Shown: in pieces, positions 33,526 through 43,292 of the stretch
Layout: every line of letters begins with the position of its first letter
Position numbering within the stretch: the stretch's first letter is position 1
Translations under genes and position numbers: made by a program
Assembly (NCBI GenBank): GCA_031771865.1
Contig: JASISA010000027.1
Span: 1,488,001-1,552,000, forward strand
DNA from: Nothophaeocryptopus gaeumannii
Taxonomy: Eukaryota; Ascomycota; Dothideomycetes; Mycosphaerellales; Mycosphaerellaceae
Length of the DNA: 64,000 bases
Reading direction: 5' to 3'
The notes under the pieces: generated by a model
What the model was told of the DNA's origin: nothing
Seen by the model: the letters and a program-made list of their open reading frames with translations, nothing else
Database searches by the model: none

Positions 33526-36252
33526 TCATCGACCTTCCTGCATTTCGCGGATTTTGTTCATAAAGCTGCGCGGATAGATTTGCGCTTCGTCAGGTGTTGG
33601 GATCCCGCGGCTAGGGTCGCGACACCGGTCCAGGACCTTGTTGATGATCTGTCCCAGGAGCGACTCATCCATTAGGACTGCATTACCCGCTCCTTCTGGA
33701 TTCAAGAATGGATCAGAATCCGACAGTAGCTCGGGGATAGTCGGCCTCTTCTCCGGATCGCGGTTCAGACATCTCCTAAGTGTACCGCGCAGCGTTGATG
33801 GGATAGTCAGGCCGCCGACGCCTGTCTCCGGGAATTCGATAGCATGCTTGGGATTCGTGATGGCCATGATGCGGGAAATCTGGTTCGAAACATGCGCGAA
33901 CGGCGGCCGGCCGTACGTCATCTGGTATAAGATACAACCCAAACTCCAGACATCCGATGACTTGCCAATGCGCATGTCTTTCTTCAACGGTCGTCCAGCC
34001 TCGTCTTTACCGTGGGCATTCGTATCCGTGATGCTTTCAGGAGACATGTAGTTTGGTGTGCCGACGTGAGAGTCGCGATGAACATTGCAGGTGTTGTCGG
34101 TGTCGATAGCGTTCGCAATGCCGAAGTCGATCAATTTTAGACGTCCTGTGACCAGAAGGAAGTTGGCTGGCTTCAAGTCGGAATGGACAATGTCGTATTC
34201 GTGGACAGCTTGAACACACTCAAGCATTTCCTTCCAGTGGTAGCGCGTGAAGACGCTGTCGAAACGGGCATCGGTACCGTTGAGCCTGAGGGTGAGGATG
34301 CGATTCAGATCGGTGTCGCCTTTCTCCATGAGCACGACCAGCTCTTGCTTCTCTTCGTTCATCTCCCAATCGAACAAGCGCACGACTCGCTCCACCTCGG
34401 TAAGCTTCTTGAGAAGGTCAATCTCGCCTTTGTAGCCTCGTACAGCATTCTCGTCACAGTCCTCCAGCTTCACGCGTTTCAAAGCGAAAGTCTTATAATT
34501 CTCCGCCATCACACAGTAAACATCGCTGGAGCCACCCTTGCCAATCTTACCCATCTGAGTGAAGATTTTGCCCTTGACCACGATATGATTGCGTTTCTTC
34601 CGCTGCTTAGCGGTACTGGCACCGGCCGTTGCAGTGGCAGCGTCCAGTACGCTCATCTTTGGCGGAGGAGCAGGGGCTTGCCGGTGAGGTGTGTTGCCAC
34701 TGATTGCACCCAAGGCCTTCCTCTCTTGCTGCTGAGGCACAGGCACAGGAGTCTCCTCGACAGTTCTTTGCTTTGGCTTCTCATCGTCCGACATCACTGA
34801 CATAGTCGGCTTGCCGAGATACTTGAACTCCTGGTCTTTGTTGCGTCTGAACGTGGGAGGCGGTAAATTTTCTTGGTCTTCTGAAGCGTCTGTTTTGGGT
34901 GCAGCGTATCGATATGTTGCTCGACCGTAGCTCGGAGCGCGTTGAGCTACTTTCGGGTCCATGGCCGGCTTTGGCTGCATTTGATCTATGCTTGGTCGTC
35001 GCTGTGGTTGATCTGCTGGCGCGTTCATCTGTTGGACACTGGGTCGCCGACGAATTTGAAAACGTTCGGCGCTGGCCTGCCGACCTTGAGGCAGCTCTTG
35101 ACTGGCCTGTCGAGACGGCGGCCTTGAATCGCTACTCATCTCACTTCTTGACATGTAATGGGTTGCTTGGCGGGAGGCCGGTCTCGGTTCTTGAGATGCC
35201 TGAGCGAAGTCCTGCACAGAGACTGGCTCCACTGATGTTGCGCGAGTATTGACACTGCCGCTTCTGCTTCGACGACCATCGAGTTGGGACATACTTCTAT
35301 CCTGTGGCGTGTAACTTGATGCACTTGGCTGCGAAGAGCCCGCATTTGGGACATCATCATTAGGCGAAATGTTCTCCTCGCTATCTCGCCGTCTGAAACC
35401 TCGCCTGACGGGCCCACTCCTGAGGAACGTGCCAGTTCCAATGGGCGCTCGCTTGATTCGTTGCGACCCAGGAGGGTGTCCAGCCTCGGCAGACGGGTTT
35501 CGAGTACGATTTACTGTGGAAGTACCATATCGAGATGCTGCGTCCTGAGAAGTGTGATTAGATGTGCTTCGGCCCAAGTCCGTCCCATAGTTTCTTCTCT
35601 CTCCAGTGTCTGTCGCTGCCCTCAGACCATTACGAGAGACGGGCCGGGTGATAGATGACATCAAATTTGGCGGTTCATCTTGCGATGCATTACTTCCAGC
35701 CCGCGACCGGGTAACTACTCTGATCGCGCGTGGCTGTGCCGGGGTCACGACTGCCGTATTCATATTCGATTCCGGCGTAGGATCACGTCGCGTACCAGTA
35801 CGTTGTGGATACGGTCCAGAGATGCTAATAGAGCGCTTTGCAGACCCCGATCCCTTCGAGCCCAGATGCACAACCCGAGGTGGAGTGTTCCCTCTCCCAA
35901 TTTGCCCATTGCTTCCCAGCGGCGAGTTGCGGCGGACAACCTTGAGCCCAGGTACCCTACTAGGAGTATCAAGCCCGGCTGTTCCGGCACTGGTCGACCG
36001 ATTGAAAGGCGGAGCATCTCGTGCCTGCTCTTGCCTCGGTGATGACTCTGGAACGCCAGAATCCGCGAGCAGCGCCTGCGTGACTTTTGAGAACTTGATC
36101 GCAGGCGGAGGTTCGTCGTCAGAGTCGCTATCGTCTCCAATGTCGATTCGCTTCATCATCGGCGGGTCCGCAGAGAAGCCGTTGGGGGCAAATGCGGACA
36201 ATGGCGAGTTGCGTCGGACATGCGATCTGGTGGGACGGGCTACTGCAGCCAT
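33526..36252 (-). CDS. MPS1: Dual-specificity spindle checkpoint kinase Mps1/TTK
   Basis: Mps1 phosphorylates kinetochore Spc105/Knl1 to start spindle assembly checkpoint signalling and, in yeast, also acts in spindle-pole duplication. From the ATG at 36252 the product is 908 residues. The first 550 residues are Ser/Pro/Arg-rich and disordered. The kinase domain (about 555-865) has GKIGKGGSSDVY, the VAIK-type lysine in FALKRVKLE, a catalytic loop HSDLKPANFLL (about 687), LIDFGIANAI, and an activation segment SHVGTPNYMSPE, all Mps1/TTK-like. The open frame extends 76 codons further upstream to a TTG at 36480 but has no ATG there, so I place the start at 36252; a short upstream exon cannot be excluded. 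The long open frame on the opposite strand (35606-36715) is a shadow. Confidence 0.9.
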   Translation of the reverse strand: MAAVARPTRSHVRRNSPLSAFAPNGFSADPPMMKRIDIGDDSDSDDEPPPAIKFSKVTQALLADSGVPESSPRQEQARDAPPFNRSTSAGTAGLDTPSRVPGLKVVRRNSPLGSNGQIGRGNTPPRVVHLGSKGSGSAKRSISISGPYPQRTGTRRDPTPESNMNTAVVTPAQPRAIRVVTRSRAGSNASQDEPPNLMSSITRPVSRNGLRAATDTGERRNYGTDLGRSTSNHTSQDAASRYGTSTVNRTRNPSAEAGHPPGSQRIKRAPIGTGTFLRSGPVRRGFRRRDSEENISPNDDVPNAGSSQPSASSYTPQDRSMSQLDGRRSRSGSVNTRATSVEPVSVQDFAQASQEPRPASRQATHYMSRSEMSSDSRPPSRQASQELPQGRQASAERFQIRRRPSVQQMNAPADQPQRRPSIDQMQPKPAMDPKVAQRAPSYGRATYRYAAPKTDASEDQENLPPPTFRRNKDQEFKYLGKPTMSVMSDDEKPKQRTVEETPVPVPQQQERKALGAISGNTPHRQAPAPPPKMSVLDAATATAGASTAKQRKKRNHIVVKGKIFTQMGKIGKGGSSDVYCVMAENYKTFALKRVKLEDCDENAVRGYKGEIDLLKKLTEVERVVRLFDWEMNEEKQELVVLMEKGDTDLNRILTLRLNGTDARFDSVFTRYHWKEMLECVQAVHEYDIVHSDLKPANFLLVTGRLKLIDFGIANAIDTDNTCNVHRDSHVGTPNYMSPESITDTNAHGKDEAGRPLKKDMRIGKSSDVWSLGCILYQMTYGRPPFAHVSNQISRIMAITNPKHAIEFPETGVGGLTIPSTLRGTLRRCLNRDPEKRPTIPELLSDSDPFLNPEGAGNAVLMDESLLGQIINKVLDRCRDPSRGIPTPDEAQIYPRSFMNKIREMQEGR

Positions 36253-37134
36253 TACGCGCTTGACCTTTCCCTTGATGCCGGTCTTTGTAGTATTTGTGGT
36301 ATTCTTGTGGTGTGCTATTCCAAAAGTTCCGAGATGTCCCTCCCGAATCAGTGAGTGTACGGGGAGTGCTCGGATCGTATCGCTGTCGCTGTCACTGTTG
36401 TCCTGGTGGTATAGCGGTCGATCTCTGCCATGTCGTGACGCTAAGTATGCTGTCGTATGTCGCGGGCGCAGCGGCGACAAAATCGCTACATGCGCGACAG
36501 CGGCGGCGAATGGCCGTGGTCGATGGGTGGTGGGATGTTGGCGTACCGAAGTGTGGGAAGATCAAGATCTGAGACGAGCGGGAGAGCTGGATAGGCGCGG
36601 GCGCGTTTGGGAAAGCGCGTCGGCAGACATTGGCAGGGCAACACCCGGCCGCCAAGACACTCGCTTCAACCACACTCTTGCTTCGACAGTCGCATCGACC
36701 TCGAATACGTTGTGATGCGAGCTCGTGTTATCGCTGCTAAGGACGTTGAACCAAGCGATGATGCCCGCCTTATCCTAGCCAGATGGTCGGTCCGCAACGC
36801 CTGTCTTCCCGAATCGGCCGAGCCGATGGGCTTCCCGTGAGGGAAGAATCGAAACAACTGAGACTCCTCGCATACGAATCCCACAAGACATCAGGAGTAG
36901 AACAATCTCCATGAACATGCAAGTCTTGGGATGGGGTAGCTCCGTTGACCTACATCGCCCTAACTCTCATGGCATAGCTACCGAGACATGCAGAGAAGGT
37001 AGGACGAAACTCCGAACATACAAATATGCCTCGTAATGCGAGCACCGAACGCAAGAGTCGATACTTTCCATACTTTCTACAAGCTAATTTGCAGTCAAAT
37101 TCCTTTCCCGGAACTCCAAGAGGCAGGCCTCGAA
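36253..37134. other. Divergent intergenic region between MPS1 and a membrane-protein gene
   Basis: About 880 bp. The part next to MPS1 (36253-36480) keeps an open minus-strand frame without an ATG, so it is probably a 5' UTR. I see no additional gene or repeat. Confidence 0.45.
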
Positions 37135-38031
37135 ATGAAGCTCAACGATCCTATCACGATTGGTGCCTTCGTCATTCTACTCCTTCTAGTCCTTCTTGCT
37201 CTATTCTTACTGACAGTCACTGCTCGAAGATCTGCACAAGGCATCTTCAACGACATTGCGGATCAAATTAGGCGCCGGCGCCTCCGCAAAGAGCTCAACG
37301 TACAGTACAGGCCACCCAGCATGTACTTCACGGAAGAGCAGAGAGCCAGACTGGCGAGACAGTTGCGAAGGGGCAACAACATACTCCCGGCATTGGGCAG
37401 GGCAAATGTAGACATGCATTTATCGAACATCACCTTAGGTAATAGGCGATCTCAGCAAACCTCCATCCCTGAGGTATACGTCCAGCCATCCACGCCACCA
37501 GCTTCTCGTCCAATACATCAACCACCAACGCCACGTCAGAACCCCAATCGGCTCAGTGCTCCTCCACGAGTTCGTCGCGGCTCATCTCAGGGTCGACGGA
37601 GCCAGAGTAGGCCACGAACTCGCAGCCAGCCCCCGCGAGGTCCACTGACAACACCGGCTTCCAACGACTCGAGGCCTCCAACCCGTTCCAACTGGCCATC
37701 CAGCTACCCAAGATTCTCAGTTACTCCCACGCCTCTCCCAACATCAAGAACCCCTGAAACTGGCACAAGAGACCCGCCGCGTCTGCTCAGATCAAACACC
37801 GGCGCGAGCAGGTTCTTTGATTGGCTTGGAACTTTCATTTGGGAGCGACCAAGTAGTCAACGCACGCATGAGCCATGGCTTCCCGAGGACGATTCTAACG
37901 GAGAGTCCGAGCGTCTGATGGATGAGACAACAACTCCAAGGCTTGATCGGCAGGAGATAGCATCTGGTCGACAGTCAGGGGAAAGGAGTGGATCGAGACA
38001 GCAGCGGGGATCGGGGCCGGACATGGTTTGA
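37135..38031 (+). CDS. Single-pass membrane protein with Pro/Ser/Arg-rich tail, function unknown
   Basis: The frame is open from an ATG at 37036, but the ATG at 37135 sits just before the hydrophobic segment and gives a 298-residue protein with a tidy N-terminal signal anchor (TIGAFVILLLLVLLALFLL). A basic juxtamembrane stretch follows (DQIRRRRLRKELN), then FTEEQRARLARQLRRG, and then about 200 residues rich in Pro, Ser, Thr and Arg. A FFDWLGTFIWERPS patch lies near the C-terminus. The topology is probably N-out, C-cytosolic. I recognise no functional domain. It diverges from MPS1 and converges on NTG1, with only about 130 bp between its stop and the NTG1 stop. Confidence 0.65.
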   Translation: MKLNDPITIGAFVILLLLVLLALFLLTVTARRSAQGIFNDIADQIRRRRLRKELNVQYRPPSMYFTEEQRARLARQLRRGNNILPALGRANVDMHLSNITLGNRRSQQTSIPEVYVQPSTPPASRPIHQPPTPRQNPNRLSAPPRVRRGSSQGRRSQSRPRTRSQPPRGPLTTPASNDSRPPTRSNWPSSYPRFSVTPTPLPTSRTPETGTRDPPRLLRSNTGASRFFDWLGTFIWERPSSQRTHEPWLPEDDSNGESERLMDETTTPRLDRQEIASGRQSGERSGSRQQRGSGPDMV

Positions 38032-38160
38032 TAATAGACAAAGATTGAGTGCAAACGGCGGCCAGTGCTCACTACTCATATCGGTCGTACTGTGCTCGTA
38101 TTTATTTCCTTCAAGCTGTACATATCTACAAACCAGTTCTGTTCAACCTGGTCAGTCTAA

Positions 38161-39435
38161 TCACCTCCTATCCCCGATATCCTCAATATCCGGAATCTGC
38201 ACGTCTACCTCGCCCTCCTCCGACTTAATCTTCACCGTAGCCGTCTTATCATCAGCCTCAACAACCTCCTCTTCCTCCTTGACAACCTCCCTCCCCTCTC
38301 CCTCAATCTTAATCTCTACCTCCTTCTTAACCTGCTTCCTCTTCTTCGGACTCCCAGCAACCCTACTCGGACACAACTTCCTCACACTCAATTCACATTC
38401 CCCACACTTCCTCCCCACCGGCAAACAAATCGTCTGTCCAAACCCCACCAACAAATGATTGATATCATGCCATTTCTCTTTAGGCAACCAACTCTCCAAT
38501 TCAGCCCTCGTCTGTTCCGGCGTACTCGTCTTGTGCCAACCCCACAAATTCGTTATCCGATGAACATGTACATCGACGCCTATGCCTTCGTCGCGACCCC
38601 ATGCGGATGACATACAGAGGTAGGCCATTTTGGGCCCGACACCCGGGAGGGAGATCAGGCCTTCGATGGTGGAGGGGATGTCGCCGGAGAATTTGTCGCG
38701 GAGGATAGGCGCGACGGATTTGATGTATTTTGTTTTGTTGTTGTGGAAACCGACTTTATTGATCAACGAATTCAACTTCTCCGGCTCAACGTTAAGCAAA
38801 GCCTCCAAATTGAAACCTCCCGGAAGCCCTTCCTGAAGTTGTTTAATGGCCACAGCAGTGACTGTATCTTTTGTCTGACTGCTTAACATCAAAGCGATGA
38901 GGGTCTGGAGACGTTTGTCTTTGGGAGAGACTTGTTCTTCGGCTAGGGATTCGCAACCCATGGTGTCCACGGGTGCGAGGACTTTCTTGCGCATTTCGGC
39001 TGTGATGTTGTAGACTTCTTCCCAGTTTGTTGGAGGATTGACGCCAATGACCTCGCCATTTTCGTTCTTGAGCTTTTTGGCTGGGAGTTTGCGAGGTTTT
39101 TTCTCGGCATCTTGCTCGAGTTTGGGGGCTTTGCGAGGCGATCGACGGGCTGAGGTGGAGGATGCTACGCTGAGTGATGTTGCAGGCGTTGCAGTGTCTT
39201 CGCGCTTTCTCTTTCGTACGGATCCATTGGCACCTCTGGCAGTCTCTGGACTTGAGGGAGGATCTGAGAGCTCGCTGTCTTCGTTGCCGTCCTGTACTCC
39301 GGCTTCGATCTCGTCTCCAGCTGCTTGGAAATGGCTGAGCCCTCGTAAAGACCGTCGAACGGCGTTCGTTCGTTTTGAGGGTGATAACGCGTTGACTACA
39401 CGCGCCGTCTCGCGTGATATTCGAGATGTACGCAT
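38161..39435 (-). CDS. NTG1: Endonuclease III homologue, bifunctional DNA glycosylase/AP lyase
   Basis: Removes oxidised pyrimidines and nicks abasic sites in base-excision repair, in the nucleus and often mitochondria. From the ATG at 39435 the product is 424 residues in one exon. The first 115 residues are basic and Ser-rich, with nuclear-localisation-like runs (SVRKRKRED). The HhH-GPD domain (about 150-330) contains LMLSSQTKD, the helix-hairpin-helix LPGVGPKMAYLC with the catalytic Lys (about 266), and the catalytic Asp in GVDVHVHRI (about 286). Four cysteines at about 335-355 (CLPVGRKCGEC, then C) have CX6CX2CX7C spacing, slightly looser than the canonical X5 of the 4Fe-4S loop. A Lys/Glu-rich tail ends the protein. 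NTG1 versus NTG2 orthology is not resolved by eye. Confidence 0.93.
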   Translation of the reverse strand: MRTSRISRETARVVNALSPSKRTNAVRRSLRGLSHFQAAGDEIEAGVQDGNEDSELSDPPSSPETARGANGSVRKRKREDTATPATSLSVASSTSARRSPRKAPKLEQDAEKKPRKLPAKKLKNENGEVIGVNPPTNWEEVYNITAEMRKKVLAPVDTMGCESLAEEQVSPKDKRLQTLIALMLSSQTKDTVTAVAIKQLQEGLPGGFNLEALLNVEPEKLNSLINKVGFHNNKTKYIKSVAPILRDKFSGDIPSTIEGLISLPGVGPKMAYLCMSSAWGRDEGIGVDVHVHRITNLWGWHKTSTPEQTRAELESWLPKEKWHDINHLLVGFGQTICLPVGRKCGECELSVRKLCPSRVAGSPKKRKQVKKEVEIKIEGEGREVVKEEEEVVEADDKTATVKIKSEEGEVDVQIPDIEDIGDRR

Positions 39436-39633
39436 CTTGAAGTGATTCCGGTGCTCAAGTAAGTGCAATGGTCGCGTTCGAAATGCGCTCAAATGAGGTT
39501 GTCCTGGAGGGTCACCGGCTTTGGGCCTCAGGCACACACACTCGCAACTGCAACCTCGCGCGAAGTCGCTGTACCATTTGCTCTTGCTTCTACACCGCAC
39601 CCTCCCGAGCTCATAGCTCCATCGCGATCCGCC
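39436..39633. promoter_or_regulatory. Compact bidirectional promoter NTG1 / FAM32A-like
   Basis: Only 198 bp separate the two divergent start codons, so both genes must share control sequence. I see no strong motif. Confidence 0.5.
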
Positions 39634-40094
39634 ATGCCCTCCTCCGACTACAGCTCCGCCATCGGCGGCGGGCTGAAGCTCAAGGGCGCAGGCATCGACA
39701 AGAAGAAGAAAAAGAAGAAGCCGAAACAGCCATCCGAGGACAAACAAGCAAAAGACGAAGCCTCCGAACCCGTGACCGAACAGACGGCCCTACAAAAGGC
39801 TTTAGCAGATGAAGAGAAGGAAGACGGAGAAGCAAAGCCGAAGCAAAGCGAAGTGACAGAGTATGGCAAGACGGAGGCGCAGAGAAGACATGAGGAGAGG
39901 AGGAAGAAGAGGGTAAGTGGATCAGCAGTGCATTTGACATTGTGTAGGCGAGTAGGAGCTGATGATTTGTGTAGCTCGAGGAAAGGCTGAAGCGCGAGGG
40001 TGTCCTGACGCACAAGGAGCGAGTCGAACAGCTCAACAAATACCTCTCGACACTCAGCGAGCACAATGACATGCCTCGCATCGGACCTGGCTAA
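39634..40094 (+). CDS. FAM32A-like small basic protein
   Basis: A 132-residue protein from exons 39634-39912 and 39975-40094, with a 62 bp GTAAGT...TGTAG intron. It follows the FAM32A layout: an N-terminal GGGLKLKG block, a polylysine run (KKKKKKK), an acidic/Lys-rich middle with TEAQRRHEERRKKR, and a conserved C-terminus THKERVEQLNKYLSTLSEHNDMPRIGPG. The human protein has been seen in the catalytic spliceosome and in nuclear fractions; the fungal role is an inference from family. The splice junction rejoins the conserved LEERLK segment in frame, which supports the model. Confidence 0.88.
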
Positions 40095-40608
40095 CATGAG
40101 TGCTGGCTTTTTCTTCAAAAACATGTGCCTGTAAGATCGATGAGCGCTTCTCGAGTACCAGATCTCAGATACCGGAGGCATACAAGAGGCTGGGCCGCAG
40201 CGTTTGGCCTGTTCCAGCTGCTTCTTCGGGCATGGGCGCCAGCAGCGAGGCTGCTGCTGATAATAATGACGGAAAGAGAAAACTCGGAGAGGGTTGCCAA
40301 AGACCAGTCAGTATTATGCACACTGCCTTATTACAGCTGCCGGTGCTGTTGCCCTGTATGTCTCTCTGCAACCTCCTGCAGGTCCGATTTCATCCCCTTT
40401 CTATCGCGAGAAACACTGCTTCGCTCTGGAAAATACGCTCTTTGTCGATAATGAAACATGCTGATATGGAAAAGCAAAATCTACTCTTTGTCGCCCAGGG
40501 CGTCGAACTTCATAGCAGTCCACGCTCTTAAGTATCAGACCTCAACTCGTTCGACGACACACTGCTGTCGTCGCCTCTGTCGGTAACTTCTTTACAGCCA
40601 GGCAACTC
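40095..40608. other. Convergent intergenic region
   Basis: About 510 bp between the 3' ends of the FAM32A-like gene and STE2. It holds 3' UTRs only, as far as I can see; the short open frames here have no recognisable features. Confidence 0.45.
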
Positions 40609-41802
40609 CTAGTCGGACCTCACGCTGTATGTCCGGTCGACGTGGATCTGGTGTCCCATCTTCTGCATCTCAAGGTCGACGCTATCGGCCCGGGATCCCT
40701 TGCAGGTGCCGTCCGTGTTGATAAGAGTGTCAGAAGTGAGAAGCTCCTTTTCGCTGCGGTGGTCGCCGCTGCTGTTACCCGTGGAAGGCCCGACAACAAA
40801 CTGCTTGTTACGCTTGATCTGCTGAGGCGCCGCGATGTTCACATTGCTGCTTGTGCTTGTCGACGCCCACATGCTAGAGAGCGGGAGGAACATCGCGACA
40901 ACTGTTGGCATCAGGCTGTACACCATGGTCCCTTTCAAGGTGATGTACGAGATGAGCCCAAATATAGCTGCGGAGCGAATTAGCATCTGTCTCAGAGCTG
41001 GCAAGAGCAAAGTCCCGGACTTACCTGGTATGAAGAGCGTCTGACACCCCATGACAAAGATTATTTGCATGGGACCGAACTGGGTCATGCCCATCTTGCG
41101 GCGTTGGTAGATGGCGTGACCGAGCTTGGCGCAGAATATCAGGCTGAAGAAGATGATGCTGATGGTGATGCAGATATTGGTCGCCGAAGCCACCGTATTG
41201 ACTGTCTTCTTATCCTCCAGAGTCATCTCGCCGGGCTTCATGATGCTTAGAGCGATAGCGACGACCATGTTTGCGCATCTCAGCGCGCAGACCGCGATGG
41301 CCACAAAGCTGGTGATGGCGGTAACGGCCAGTCGCCGACTTGTCTTCAACGTGCAGCAGACGATGCGCACCTGAAACAACAGCGAGAACTCCACTGCGAC
41401 GATGACCAGGAAGGTCATAACTTCCACGGCTGCGGAGATAGCGAGCTCTCCGCCAAGGTCCGGGTAGTACGAGTTGACCCAGTTGTACCAGTTGTAGATC
41501 GGGCTCTGGATGAACACCAGCATGAGGATGCTGCGAATGAGGATGAAGAGCAGAGCCATTACGTTGAGAAAGAAGACGATGCTGCGACGCTTCTCCGTCT
41601 TGGTCATGACAAGCAGGATGATGAGAAGAAGCACAGAGATGCCGAGCTGAACTGCGTGGACGATTCCAGTTGCCAGGACCAGGGCCTGGAGCTGGAAGAT
41701 GGAGCTGATGGAAGCATAGCTCTGATTTCCGTCCGGTAGAGTGAGGATAATGTTCTGGCTGTAAGGGTCGAACGATGGGTTAGCCAGGTACGCCGGGTCC
41801 AT
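40609..41802 (-). CDS. STE2: Alpha-factor-type pheromone receptor (GPCR) Ste2/PreB
   Basis: A seven-transmembrane class D GPCR that binds the alpha-type peptide pheromone and signals through a heterotrimeric G protein and the mating MAP kinase cascade. I reconstruct exon 1 as 41802-41025 and exon 2 as 40967-40609, giving 378 residues. The N-terminal extracellular part is short (DPYSQNIILTLPDG), followed by seven hydrophobic segments. A QRRKMGMTQFGPMQI third intracellular loop leads into TM6 with CQTLFIP, then AIFGLISY; the LFIP motif is typical of Ste2. The intron (GTAAGT...CGCAG, 57 bp) falls inside TM6, is a multiple of three and has no stop, so unspliced RNA would still be open. The C-terminal tail is Ser/Thr-rich, as expected for desensitisation. 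Confidence 0.93.
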   Translation of the reverse strand: MDPAYLANPSFDPYSQNIILTLPDGNQSYASISSIFQLQALVLATGIVHAVQLGISVLLLIILLVMTKTEKRRSIVFFLNVMALLFILIRSILMLVFIQSPIYNWYNWVNSYYPDLGGELAISAAVEVMTFLVIVAVEFSLLFQVRIVCCTLKTSRRLAVTAITSFVAIAVCALRCANMVVAIALSIMKPGEMTLEDKKTVNTVASATNICITISIIFFSLIFCAKLGHAIYQRRKMGMTQFGPMQIIFVMGCQTLFIPGKSGTLLLPALRQMLIRSAAIFGLISYITLKGTMVYSLMPTVVAMFLPLSSMWASTSTSSNVNIAAPQQIKRNKQFVVGPSTGNSSGDHRSEKELLTSDTLINTDGTCKGSRADSVDLEMQKMGHQIHVDRTYSVRSD

Positions 41803-43292
41803 GGCGGTCGATGAGCAATCGATTGCTCTGGTGGTAGCTGTGGTGCCTTGATGGATTCGACGGTGGAAGTGTGTTGATGTTTGCTTGTGGTGGGCTTGAG
41901 AGGAAGGCGAGGAGACAAAGACCGTGGTATTGGAAGGAGGTTCTCGACCGGCTCAGACCTGGTGTTTGCGTGGAATGAAAGAGAGAGAAAGAATAGCCAC
42001 TGCGAAGCAACAGTCAGTCTCTTGTACCTTCGCGAACAATTGCCATTCACACGGTGGCTGGCTCACGTCGTGGGATTGTTGAAGTGTCAATTGTTCGCCG
42101 TCGCACTGGCGACATGTGTTGGATGGCGAGCTGGTGATGGTGAAGAGGCTGGCAAGAGAGCGAGCGGAATGTGAAAATGGAAATGGGATGCACGTGGTAT
42201 AAATGAGAAGAGATTGGGTTTTGCCGCGGGTATGGTTGAGTGAAAGAACAAGGAAGGCGCCTCCCAATGCGGAAAGTGTGCATCGACACTACGACATGCT
42301 TTTCGAAGCAGAGACTGGGACGACTATTATTACACGGCCGACGACGCTCATACTGATGGCGAAGTGGACATGTTCGATGTTCGTCGCAATTCGAGGTTGA
42401 CAGTGCGCCACATACCGCTGCTTCCCTGTCGAAGTCTCAGAAGCGAACAATACCAAGCGCACGGGCCACGCGTTCGAGCCCACCTGCATGAAACCACCGT
42501 TGATAGCCACGTTCCAGTATCATTTCGCTCCCGATTTCAGGTCGACATACTGACCTGGCCATGGAGTGCGCCTTCTGCATGGACTTGGAGCTGTGGAGTG
42601 ATGCGCGTGCGAGAAGCCAGGGGCCTGAGCGGGAAGCGTAGGGAAGGCACGGCCAAGATCGGTATGTTCGCGAAAGTCACGCGTGTGCCTGAATCGCGAG
42701 ACATGCATACCCAAATCAGTCTCGTGGAAGTTGCCGGGCGGACTGGCCTTCACCAGTGTGTTCGACATCAGCTTTCGTGCTGTAAACGATGGGAGGTCGC
42801 GGCATCATCTTGAGGTGCATGTACGGGAGCCGATCGGAAATTGTCAACCTTCGTTTGCCTGATGGCCTGGACGACTTCACATTCACTCAACTCGTCTATC
42901 ACCACGCTACCGGCAACGTCGTCATCCGCACGCGTACCAATCAGAACCGCTTGGCCCATGACGTCTTCGGACTTTTCAGTAAGTCCAGCACGCTCACTCA
43001 CTCCACACCCAGCTTTGTGAAACGCAGACGCCTCACACCAGGCGCCCCGTGGACGTTAGTCTCAGACTGACCCGCGCTGCAGCAGCCCGTGCACCGTCCA
43101 TCGTCTGTTTCGAGACTTTTGTCGACGACTGCTTGGTCGAATCGCCACCCACAGATCACCTCGAGGACTTCGACACTCGCGTGGCTAGGATCGAGAGGAG
43201 CGTGTCCCATCGTCGCTACGTTATCCGCTTGCGCGAGGGAGATACCTTGGTCTTTCCCTCACAAGTCGAAAGCAAAATCCAAGGCCAACACG
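41803..43292. other. Divergent intergenic region upstream of STE2 and the BRCT gene
   Basis: About 1.5 kb. Several open frames exist on both strands. One at 42789-43070 (plus) could be extended by a GTAAGT donor at 42979 and a CTGCAG acceptor at 43082, but it would overlap the BRCT gene start and shows no domain. I make no gene call here. Confidence 0.4.

Noticed and set aside
35606..36715. 369-codon plus-strand frame
   Set aside because: Antisense to the low-complexity N-terminal half of MPS1, with no domain or motif of its own.
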